64,000 nucleotides of DNA from UBA817 sp049889215 (GTDB lineage: Bacteria; Margulisbacteria; Marinamargulisbacteria; UBA817): contig JBMHDV010000023.1 of the NCBI GenBank assembly GCA_049889215.1, forward strand, positions 124,001 through 188,000, read 5' to 3'. Below, in pieces: positions 1 to 7,895 of the stretch. Below the pieces are notes generated by a model. That model was given only the letters and a program-made list of their open reading frames with translations, searched no databases and was not told where the DNA came from. The translations under genes were made by a program, and so were the position numbers. Position 1 is the stretch's first letter. Every line of letters begins with the position of its first letter.

Positions 1-1804
1 CTGACGTTGAATGACGACTGCCATGATGCCCTAATTTCAATACATCGTGAGAATGAATCTGACCCAAACGGATCAGCAAGGATTCTGCATAATGATCAAT
101 ATCACCAGTGATAAGGAACGACCAATCATTGAGTTGGATTGATACTAATAACGCCTGATGATTAGAGGACGCATCATTCAGAACTCTCGACACTGGTATC
201 AATCTTACGTCACCACTTGGCAATGATATTTTTTGGGATGTGTCATGAATAAAGGCATGGCCAGGCACTGCACGAACTGGTGAAACGACACGCTTTATAC
301 CACGTGCCATTATTTCAGAAAGGCCACCTGCATGGTCCAAATCCCAATGGGTTAATACCAAGACGTCCAACTGACGAATTCCATAAAAGTTTAATACTGG
401 GTAAATATGGGTCTTGGCATAAGCGCTACCCAATCGAATGCCACCAGTATCAATTAAAATAGATTTGAAACCATCAATTACCAAGGTAGCATCACCCTGA
501 CCAACATCAATGGCAATCACCTTGCAACGTTGTGACAAATGGACAAATGATAGCACCAACGTAATCGTCACCTGAATCATCACCAATGCCCGTAATCGAG
601 GCCAAACCATGGCTAAAATAAGCAGCATCAATCCACACCCAATCAGCCAATGAAATGGGTGTGGAATTGGAAATGGGGTTGCATCTAATTGAGCCGAAAC
701 ATGTTGCATTGTCGACACAACAGCACTTAAGCCATTTACAACAATGCCCAATAAAGCGTCTGGAAAAAGATCACCGAAAATAATCGTCACCAACCCACCC
801 AACAAAATTACGGAACCACACCACGATACCCAGGCATTTGCCACCAAACCAAACGGTTGAAATGGCTGACCTTGAATGATTTGAACGGGCTGCGCACATA
901 ACACTGCCACTCCGGTAACCACCACATACCGATGCAAAAGATGCGGCGACTCAAATTGAGCCAAGGCTTTTGGGGCCACCATAATTAAGCCAAAGGTGAT
1001 GAAAAATGAATACCAAAAGCCCGGCGATAATACCGATAATGGCATTACAATTATTAACACAAGGGCTGCCACCACCAACGGTGCCAAAACCGGGCAACCT
1101 CGCAGTAAAATGAACCGGATAAACACCCACACATTAATCATCACCACCGAGCGTAAAATCGATGCATCAACACCAGCAATCATGCAATAAAATGACTGGG
1201 CCAACATCAATAATATAATCATCACCTTTGGTGGCAACCAGAGCATGCGAGACAATTGTATGATGGCCATGGAGACCAACCCCACCTGGGCACCGGACAC
1301 CACCAAAAGATGGATCAACCCCACCCCTAAAAAGTGCTGTTTTGTTTGCGATGCAATTCCATCAATGCGGCTGCCAAAGATCATCGTATAAATCATCCCA
1401 GCATGGTCTGGAAACAACCGTTCGATACGTTGATACAACCGACTTGGGACCTGTGATAACCAGCGCACAATCGCCAGCTGGCTTGTTTTTTCACGTAACT
1501 GATGGGCACTTACATCCAGCTGGGCTGTGATCCCTTGGCGTCGCCACCACCGGCATTCATCAAACATGCCTGGATTACGAGCCGGTCGACAACGTCGTAA
1601 TTGACCAACCACACGAACCTGATCACCAACGTGATACGGGACCGCCCCCTTAAATCGTATAAATACCCGTTGTCCATCCACTTCCCGCTCAATGCGCGTC
1701 CCATACGATGTTGTTTTTTTAAAAAATGGCCACTCAATAATAACTGACTTCGCAACCATACACGTTGTTAGCATCACAAGCATTAATAAAGTCCCCCGAA
1801 GCAT
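1..1804 (-). CDS. comEC: ComEC/Rec2 DNA-uptake channel protein, 3' part missing
   Basis: Inner-membrane channel that moves single-stranded DNA into the cytoplasm during natural transformation. About 601 codons are visible before the gene leaves the window at base 1. An N-terminal soluble (OB-like) region comes first, then a hydrophobic core of many membrane segments (roughly residues 170-400), then a metallo-beta-lactamase domain. That domain shows GQGDATL, the metal site THWDLDHAGG and, near the window edge, LGHHGSRHS. The start is the ATG at 1804, with a GGGGGG purine run a few bases upstream. The order competence domain then MBL domain is usual for the family. The missing part should be only the C-terminal end of the MBL domain. 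No other competence gene lies in this window. Confidence 0.93.
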   Translation of the reverse strand, partial: MLRGTLLMLVMLTTCMVAKSVIIEWPFFKKTTSYGTRIEREVDGQRVFIRFKGAVPYHVGDQVRVVGQLRRCRPARNPGMFDECRWWRRQGITAQLDVSAHQLREKTSQLAIVRWLSQVPSRLYQRIERLFPDHAGMIYTMIFGSRIDGIASQTKQHFLGVGLIHLLVVSGAQVGLVSMAIIQLSRMLWLPPKVMIILLMLAQSFYCMIAGVDASILRSVVMINVWVFIRFILLRGCPVLAPLVVAALVLIIVMPLSVLSPGFWYSFFITFGLIMVAPKALAQFESPHLLHRYVVVTGVAVLCAQPVQIIQGQPFQPFGLVANAWVSWCGSVILLGGLVTIIFGDLFPDALLGIVVNGLSAVVSTMQHVSAQLDATPFPIPHPFHWLIGCGLMLLILAMVWPRLRALVMIQVTITLVLSFVHLSQRCKVIAIDVGQGDATLVIDGFKSILIDTGGIRLGSAYAKTHIYPVLNFYGIRQLDVLVLTHWDLDHAGGLSEIMARGIKRVVSPVRAVPGHAFIHDTSQKISLPSGDVRLIPVSRVLNDASSNHQALLVSIQLNDWSFLITGDIDHYAESLLIRLGQIHSHDVLKLGHHGSRHSTS

Positions 1805-1820
1805 TATCCCCCCTATTTAA

Positions 1821-2102
1821 TTACATAATCGTATATGTTTTAAAATGCACAAACACGTACCAAACCATCATCAGTAGTAAATACGCAAAAACAGCCCAGG
1901 TAACCACCACCTTCACCTTGGCCTTTACACCCTTTACGGCCAACGAAGACCCACGTGCAACACCGTACATACGATATGTACCAAAAGCGATTAACGCCAA
2001 TATCATCACATAAGTAGCAAAAATAGGACGCTTAAATATCGGGTAAATCACCGAGTATATCGCCAAAAATGTCCATAAAAACATGGCTGTCAAAACACTC
2101 AT
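1821..2102 (-). CDS. small membrane protein, unknown function
   Basis: A predicted 93-residue hydrophobic protein with about three membrane segments, for example the stretches starting MFLWTFLAIYSVIY and VVVTWAVFAYLLLMMV. I recognise no family. I take the ATG at 2102 rather than the upstream GTG at 2159, because a TACGCT box sits exactly 6 nt in front of it, the spacing seen before many genes here. It ends 17 bases before comEC on the same strand, so the two may be co-transcribed. The coding call rests on length, hydrophobicity and the upstream box. Confidence 0.55.
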   Translation of the reverse strand: MSVLTAMFLWTFLAIYSVIYPIFKRPIFATYVMILALIAFGTYRMYGVARGSSLAVKGVKAKVKVVVTWAVFAYLLLMMVWYVFVHFKTYTIM

Positions 2103-2108
2103 ACTGTT

Positions 2109-2114
2109 AGCGTA
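2109..2114 (-). promoter_or_regulatory. -10-like box TACGCT, 6 nt before start codon
   Basis: On the minus strand TACGCT is followed by AACAGT and then ATG at 2102. No Shine-Dalgarno is present. A transcript started by this box would begin at or next to the ATG. Confidence 0.4.
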
Positions 2115-2224
2115 GCAAGAAGTCGGCTGCAATTGCAAATCAGAGTAATAAACACCCACTTATTTTAAAGAAAGTCATTTCATTTTTGTGGGTTCTATTG
2201 TATATTAATACTACCTTAAATTAA

Positions 2225-2300
2225 GCGGGAGTAGCTCAATTGGTAGAGCATCGGCCTTCCAAGCCGAAGGTTGCGAGTTCAAGCCTCGTCTCCCGCTCCA
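2225..2300 (+). tRNA. tRNA-Gly(TCC)
   Basis: A full cloverleaf can be drawn. The acceptor stem GCGGGAG pairs with CTCCCGC. The D-arm holds AGCTCAATTGGTAGAGC. The anticodon stem TCGGC/GCCGA encloses the loop CTTCCAA with anticodon TCC. The T-arm contains GTTCAAGCC, close to the canonical GTTCRA. The discriminator base is T and CCA is encoded in the DNA. Anticodon UCC reads GGA/GGG glycine codons. The repeat array starts 10 bases downstream. Confidence 0.96.
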
Positions 2301-2310
2301 AAAAGAAAAT

Positions 2311-2763
2311 ATGGCGATCTTCAGCCTAAATTTTTCAGGTCTGTAGCTTCGCTACTATCCCTTCTAAATTTTTACTTAATCTCATCCATATTTTTCTTTT
2401 TGTATTTTTTACGTGATCTTGAAATCGCTTTTTTCAAGTCTGTAGCTACGCTACTATCCTTTCTCAAACCAATCTCAATCTCTTCTTTTTTTATTCTTTT
2501 GGTTTTATCACAAATTATATGGCGATCTTCAGCCACAATTTTTCCAGTCTGTAGCTGCACTACTATCCCCTCTAAATTTACACTTAATCTCATCCATATT
2601 TTTCTTTTTGTATTTTTTACGTGATCTTGAAATCGCTTTTTTCAAGTCTGTAGCTGCGCACCTACCCTTTCTCAAACCAATCTCAATCTCTTCTTTTTTT
2701 TCCTTTTGGTTTTATCACAAATTATATGGCGATCTTCAGCCACAATTTTTCATGCATTTAACT
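2311..2763. repeat. ~208 bp tandem repeat, about 2.2 copies, with internal hairpin
   Basis: Copies beginning ATGGCGATCTTCAGCC start at 2311, 2519 and 2726, spaced 208 and 207 bp; the third is cut short after about 38 bp. Each unit consists of two diverged halves of about 104 bp, each carrying a core like TCTGTAGCTACGCTACTATCC. That core holds an inverted repeat GTAGC-N3-GCTAC. The loop varies between copies (TTC, TAC, TGCA) while the stem is mostly kept; one copy (around 2650) has decayed to GTAGCTGCGCACC. A further partial copy lies at 3564. The array starts directly after tRNA-Gly. It looks like an intergenic hairpin-type repeat rather than a gene. Confidence 0.85.
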
Positions 2764-2827
2764 TAAAATTAAATTATGATAAATTTATTGAAAGAACTTA
2801 AAAAAAAAAAAAAAAACGATAATAAGC

Positions 2828-3514
2828 ATGCTATGTCTTAAAAAAACAATTTCTTCAAATACACAATGCATCTTTTTTGAGGACAAAATTCCATTTCCTC
2901 CAAAGTTTCAAACTGAATGTACCCTTTTAGCCAAGAAAATATCTGAATTATACAAAGATTCTAAAGATACTTTATTGCTTTTTATTGGTGCGTCGCCGGC
3001 ATATATTCATCTTGCTTTTTCAAAATTGGAAACACCATGTGAATCTAGATTATTACCCATATCAGGGTTAAGCCTTATATATACGAAGGACTACATGCTC
3101 GAACCTTTGAATTCAAGTAATAAAAAAGACGCGTTTACATCTTATGTTGAGAAATTTATTACCAGGCCCTATAAGAAAATTGTTTTGGTTGATCACTCCC
3201 ATACGGGAATGTCAATCTTAAATCTAATAAAACTATTACGAGAATGTGAGATAAATTCAACATTTGATTTTATTAATTTAGTTGATGAGAAAACTCCCCT
3301 AAATTATATTGATACAATACCCTACTTCGGTTATTTGCAACAAAATCACATATTAAAAGGTGAATTCATAAATCAGGTTAGCGGCCATAAAATTGCTAGA
3401 CTATGTCCACAACACCATTTAATTAATATTTTAAAACAAGAAGAAATTGATCAAAAATCTACTGCAATAGCTCAATTAACTGCTGAAAAATATTTTTTTA
3501 AAACTTATTTTTGA
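2828..3514 (+). CDS. phosphoribosyltransferase-fold-like protein, unknown substrate
   Basis: A 228-residue protein, more AT-rich than most neighbours. The only motif I see is KKIVLVDHSHTGMSILNLIK near residues 119-138. This resembles the PRPP-binding loop of type I phosphoribosyltransferases: hydrophobic strand, acidic residue, then a T-G-x-S turn. One of the two usual acidic residues is replaced by His (VDHSHTG), so catalytic activity is uncertain. No Shine-Dalgarno is seen; a 17-base A run lies just upstream (2800-2816). The gene sits between copies of the repeat at 2311-2763 and 3564-3632, which with its base composition suggests acquisition or mobilisation with the repeat. It could instead be a Rossmann-like protein of other function. 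Confidence 0.5.
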   Translation: MLCLKKTISSNTQCIFFEDKIPFPPKFQTECTLLAKKISELYKDSKDTLLLFIGASPAYIHLAFSKLETPCESRLLPISGLSLIYTKDYMLEPLNSSNKKDAFTSYVEKFITRPYKKIVLVDHSHTGMSILNLIKLLRECEINSTFDFINLVDEKTPLNYIDTIPYFGYLQQNHILKGEFINQVSGHKIARLCPQHHLINILKQEEIDQKSTAIAQLTAEKYFFKTYF

Positions 3515-3563
3515 AAAAAGTCTTGCCACAATTTTTTATTCTTTTATTTTTATTACAAATTAT

Positions 3564-3632
3564 ATGGCGATCTTCAGCTACAATTTTTCAGGTCTGTAGC
3601 TGCGCTATTATCCTTTTACAAACCAATCTTAA
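3564..3632. repeat. partial copy of the 208 bp repeat
   Basis: Begins ATGGCGATCTTCAGCTAC, continues through the hairpin core TCTGTAGCTGCGCTATTATCC and ends with AACCAATCTTAAC, all matching the array at 2311-2763. It lies just after the phosphoribosyltransferase-like gene, so that gene is bracketed by repeat copies. Confidence 0.8.
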
Positions 3633-3675
3633 CTTGGCTGGCTTGTGTTACATTACTTTAATATTAAATACCATC

Positions 3676-6600
3676 TCACTCGAAAATATTTTCGACATCT
3701 GAAGGCAGATCGAGTTCTGAACCTTGATTGGATTGGGTTAAATCAATCGGAACAGGAATTGGATTCAGATTAATTGACGCCAAAGAATCTTGTGGTTCAT
3801 CCTTAATAGTAATTTTTTGGTTCGGATTATGTGAAGGAGAGTCAGAGACGCTTGAAGATGAATTGGATGGCATACTCAAAACATCGTTACCTGAACCAGT
3901 AATATCTATGACCTCAGCAGGGGCGCCTGCAATATTAGAATTTTCGACGATATACTCTGCATACGGGTTTGGTATTGTATGAATGACATTGTTGTTGGGA
4001 GCAATAAATAGAAGTTCTTTTCCATACAGTAGATCTTTTGTCATTGCATGACGAATTTGTTTTGACTCAGGTATAAACTTAACAGGGAGTTTCTTGGTTT
4101 TACAATAATGACAACACACCGATGTTTCTGTTAATGCTATAGCAATAGATGCATTAACTTTATTCTTGGAACCAGAACTTGCGCTTTCTTTTCTCATAAG
4201 GGTATCTTTTGTTAAAGTCGCATGGTGGCAAGGAAAAATATCAAGTGAATCTTCAACCGAAGCATCTTCTAATGTAAAAACAGATTTTTTTCCATAAGGG
4301 AAAGTAATAACTTTTCTATAATTCACAATCAAATCAATAAATTTACTTAACGTTAATTTACGACTGTTTGATTTGCCTGAACTTAATAAAGATTGTTTAA
4401 ACTTAACTACAACGGAGTTGGTATGAGAAAGTTCTAAAGAGATGATGGTTATGTCATACATTTTATGCGATTCATCTGAAGCAGATATGGGTTTTCTTCC
4501 ACACAGTTGGTCAACAGTTAATGAAAAGGTCCTTTCTCCTGTAGATACAATGTTTCCATCCATCATGATTGATCCAACTGCTTCAAATGATCGTAAATAA
4601 TGATATCCTTTTCTTATCATTAAAAAGCGTTTAATTTTATCTGGTGTTTTAGCAAATTTATACGTAACTCCAAATAAATTAACTTTAAAATCAAGTTCGC
4701 TAGAGGATTCAATTTTAAGAGTTCCAGAGTCTAACACTGTATTATCGACTGTATCTTTATGATTGCTACGGTTTGATTCAAAATCCTTGACATTAAAAAC
4801 CTTATCAATAAAGGTCTTAGTAAAAGAATCTTCTGTAATAGACTGAAGAAGGTTCAATCTACTATTTGAAGAAGCTCTAGACCCACTGCTTAAAGAGGCG
4901 CTAGAGCTACTGCTTGAGGATGAACCTTCAAGACCGAAATAACGATAATTATCTTTTTTTAGATTTGCAATAAACCGGGTAAGATCATCTTGTAGAGAAA
5001 TTAAAAAGTTTTGATCTTGAGATTGATTTTCAATGTTATATGATTTTGAAAAATGGTTGAAAATTGATTCATCAAAAGAACGCGTTGGTTGTATATTCGA
5101 AATACTTATTTTTCCCGTTTCTGAAAGACATAGATAAAAACAGATCTCCATTTTTGTATTATTTATTTTAAGATTTGCTTTATAATATTGCTTCTTCCTC
5201 GTAAATAAACCAAATGGTTTCCACTCATTATCTTTACTACGAACAAATATATTAAATTCATTTCTTAATTTTTTGTGCAAGTCCTTATTATAAAAGAATG
5301 AATCGACATCATTTTTAACAAACCGTTGATGCCTTTTTTGCATAACCCCAATCCAGGTTTCAATGTGTGACAGTTCAAGCGTTGGCACTGTCTTATTTGT
5401 AGAGGGTGATGGTAATGACGATGATGCACTACTTGAAGAGATACTTGTCTGAGTAGTTAAGCTTGGCAATCGGAACTGATCGAAATCTTTTCCCTTTTTT
5501 GGTGGTCGCAAAGACATATAATCAGCTTTGCTTAAAAATATATAATTTCCTTCAATGTATACAGAATCAGGAAATTGTAGGCATTGCCTTAGGAATGATT
5601 TAAATGAAACTGAATTCGATTTCGTTTTTAGTTTTTTTAGGCGATTGCTTAAAGTTTGATGATATTTAAAGTTACGGGGATTACTTAATAGATAGTACTG
5701 CACAGAATCATCATTAAAAGAACCTGGTTTATAGCATGTACCTTTATTTAACCAAATTAGGGAAGAGGAATCCTGCTTTTTCAAAAAATCCTTGGCCTGT
5801 TTTTTTATAAAGTAAAGTAGCGCTTTCACTTGAAGAGGCCGTTCATAAGAGTTCATTAAATTAAAAAAAGAATCCCTATCATTTTCATTAGGAAATGCCA
5901 ATTTTAGCGTTTCTGGAAGGGGCCGGTTAACATTATTGATATACAGAATAAGAGAATAAATGCCATTCGAAGATTTAATGGGAAGCGATTTTAAAAAAGC
6001 TGGTATCAAACGCACTGTGGTAGGCGTCATTATCAATCCCTTAAACGCTAATTGTAATGAGCGACCAAACTGCTGTTTTTTAGCAAGATACGTTAATAGA
6101 TGCTTGAAAATTTCTGGCTTAGTAAATATCTTAAATGCAAAAAGAGCAGGGATTCCGATTTTATTCGGTTTAGATGCTAATAATTCACGTCCTAATTGAT
6201 TGGCAGAAAAGGGGCTAGACTCAAGCAAATTATCTGAGTAGCTTGCAGGTTTAGAAAAATGTGTCGCTATATCAGTATTGGGAAATAATACGTCGAATAA
6301 GTCAAAAAGATTGTCCTTGTTCTGATAATGGGTACTAGTCCCCGGATCTTGCAAGACACCAATGAAAAAATGAAGTGGGTGAGAAATAAACTGCGAAGAA
6401 AATAGATTGTCGTACTTACTTTTTTTAGATGCGTAGCCAACTATAAATGGAATAACATATTTATCATGATTTGACATTGCAAACTGCAGCCACTCACAAT
6501 TTTTATTAGGTACAATATCTTTTATGTTAAATATATGGCTTAATTGCTCTTTGGTCATTTTGTGGCACATCACATCAGTAAGCGATACTTTGCGATGATA

Positions 6601-7722
6601 AGATTTATCTGGAAATATTGTATGGCTACGTTCATTTAGGAGTTTACTTGATGTAAGTTTAAGAAGTTCAGAAAGGTTGCGAAAAAAAGCGTCATCGTTA
6701 CGAATAAAATAATTTTTATCCATGTTATCCAGATAAAGTTCGAATACTGCTTCTGTAATAAATTTTTCAGGAGCACTCTTTGACGTATTTTTAGGCGAAT
6801 ATTTTGATATTGCTGCTCTAAATTTTGGATAAGCGTTGTGTATAGTTGCAACGTCTCTATTCTGGCCAGTTAAAAAATTTTTGATCGCTAATTTTATCGT
6901 AGTTGCATCATAGCTCTTTTGTTTTTTACTTGAGTTTACAGCCGCTGGGCTAGCGGAAAAACTGTCGTCCGAGGGTTTTTTCCGTTTAGATGAGGTACTA
7001 ATGGATCTTTGCTCTGGGTTTAAAGAAGTCATTGAACTAGACCCGTTAAGTGCGCTAGAAAAAATAGATGAATTGTAACTGGATGTTTTTTTTCGTTTAT
7101 GTGGATTTATTGACTGCCCACCTATTTCCTCTGGTAAATGACCAACTGAACTAGACAACCTAGAACGACCTAGTGAGCTATGTTCAGGCGATTTCTTTTT
7201 GTTTTGAACTGAACCTGTAGCAGATGAATCGTTATCGCCTGCTAATCTTTGGTCAACTACGTGACTATTTGGTGCTGTGAAAGTTGGATTCTTGTAAATA
7301 TTTTTTTTACTTACTAGAATGTTAAATTGACCCTCTGAAAGAATCTTAAAATGGTCAGATTTAAAGTGAGAATTATCGACTTCCTCTGTATTTACTAAAC
7401 CAGAAGGATAATACCACTTAAGCGTTACGTGTGTTTCGCTAGAAGATAATACCTGACCAAACCCAGGCCAATCGGGATGTTGTATACGATTTATTAGCTT
7501 ACCATTTGAGTTATACACAGGCCTGCCTAAATATTCGATGTATTTAATTTGATCTTCAGAATTAAACTTGAAGTCAATAAGATTTGAGTCATCTACTTTT
7601 ATGGAAGACTGATGCCCACTCGAAGATGATGCACTAGAGAGCTCTGGCTTAGGGGCTCCACCGACGCGTTTACGGCGTTTTATGCCATCATAAAGTGTCG
7701 AGCTGGAAAGTTTTAGGTCCAA
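3676..7722 (-). CDS. 1348-residue Ser-rich protein with NLS-like, SP-RING-like and SUMO-motif features
   Basis: A TTG start at 7722 is set by the Shine-Dalgarno AGAGGA about 8 bases upstream. Seen: basic clusters of nuclear-localisation type at residues 15-19 (KRRKR), 209-212 (KRKK) and 246-249 (KRKK); long Ser-rich linkers; and near the C-terminus a Cys-His-His at 1165-1167 followed by CHYC at 1204-1207. That C-x-H ... C-x2-C pattern matches the single zinc site of SP-RING (MIZ) SUMO E3 ligases such as PIAS, Siz and Nse2. Downstream lie EVIDIT (1270-1275) and VPIDLT (1324-1329), like SUMO-interacting motifs, and IKDEP (K1307), a psi-K-x-E acceptor motif; LKIE (K1003) is another. Residues 1020-1150 might correspond to a PINIT-type domain, which is weak. 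The coding call is certain. The function, a secreted nuclear effector acting on the host SUMO pathway, is inference; a generic zinc-binding domain is the main alternative. Confidence 0.85.
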   Translation of the reverse strand: MDLKLSSSTLYDGIKRRKRVGGAPKPELSSASSSSGHQSSIKVDDSNLIDFKFNSEDQIKYIEYLGRPVYNSNGKLINRIQHPDWPGFGQVLSSSETHVTLKWYYPSGLVNTEEVDNSHFKSDHFKILSEGQFNILVSKKNIYKNPTFTAPNSHVVDQRLAGDNDSSATGSVQNKKKSPEHSSLGRSRLSSSVGHLPEEIGGQSINPHKRKKTSSYNSSIFSSALNGSSSMTSLNPEQRSISTSSKRKKPSDDSFSASPAAVNSSKKQKSYDATTIKLAIKNFLTGQNRDVATIHNAYPKFRAAISKYSPKNTSKSAPEKFITEAVFELYLDNMDKNYFIRNDDAFFRNLSELLKLTSSKLLNERSHTIFPDKSYHRKVSLTDVMCHKMTKEQLSHIFNIKDIVPNKNCEWLQFAMSNHDKYVIPFIVGYASKKSKYDNLFSSQFISHPLHFFIGVLQDPGTSTHYQNKDNLFDLFDVLFPNTDIATHFSKPASYSDNLLESSPFSANQLGRELLASKPNKIGIPALFAFKIFTKPEIFKHLLTYLAKKQQFGRSLQLAFKGLIMTPTTVRLIPAFLKSLPIKSSNGIYSLILYINNVNRPLPETLKLAFPNENDRDSFFNLMNSYERPLQVKALLYFIKKQAKDFLKKQDSSSLIWLNKGTCYKPGSFNDDSVQYYLLSNPRNFKYHQTLSNRLKKLKTKSNSVSFKSFLRQCLQFPDSVYIEGNYIFLSKADYMSLRPPKKGKDFDQFRLPSLTTQTSISSSSASSSLPSPSTNKTVPTLELSHIETWIGVMQKRHQRFVKNDVDSFFYNKDLHKKLRNEFNIFVRSKDNEWKPFGLFTRKKQYYKANLKINNTKMEICFYLCLSETGKISISNIQPTRSFDESIFNHFSKSYNIENQSQDQNFLISLQDDLTRFIANLKKDNYRYFGLEGSSSSSSSSASLSSGSRASSNSRLNLLQSITEDSFTKTFIDKVFNVKDFESNRSNHKDTVDNTVLDSGTLKIESSSELDFKVNLFGVTYKFAKTPDKIKRFLMIRKGYHYLRSFEAVGSIMMDGNIVSTGERTFSLTVDQLCGRKPISASDESHKMYDITIISLELSHTNSVVVKFKQSLLSSGKSNSRKLTLSKFIDLIVNYRKVITFPYGKKSVFTLEDASVEDSLDIFPCHHATLTKDTLMRKESASSGSKNKVNASIAIALTETSVCCHYCKTKKLPVKFIPESKQIRHAMTKDLLYGKELLFIAPNNNVIHTIPNPYAEYIVENSNIAGAPAEVIDITGSGNDVLSMPSNSSSSVSDSPSHNPNQKITIKDEPQDSLASINLNPIPVPIDLTQSNQGSELDLPSDVENIFE

Positions 7723-7895
7723 AATAAAAGTCCTCTTTTAAAAAAAGCATATTTAGTTAATTTAATGTAAATTAATAACTTTATCAAGCATAGCTGTACA
7801 TTTTATGTAAAAAGAACTGATAAAACAAATCCATATTCTTTCAGTTTTTAGATAAGCGTTTAAAACCTGAACTAAATAGGCAAACGGTTATGGTA

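Noticed and set aside
280..1755. Several open frames of 60-82 codons opposite or across comEC
   Set aside because: They overlap a clear ComEC coding frame with metallo-beta-lactamase motifs and have no recognisable product.
2372..2593. 73-codon minus-strand reading frame within the repeat array (and plus-strand frames at 2271-2624 and 3511-3702)
   Set aside because: They lie inside the tandem repeat, have no start signals and change frame or stop in other repeat copies. The DNA hairpin repeat explains the sequence better than a protein.
2311..2763. Possible CRISPR array
   Set aside because: The repeated unit is ~208 bp with no short direct repeat plus unique spacers, and there are no cas genes.
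2800..2816. 17-base A run as a frameshift or sequencing artefact in a coding gene
   Set aside because: It lies in the intergenic region before the ATG at 2828 and disrupts no reading frame.
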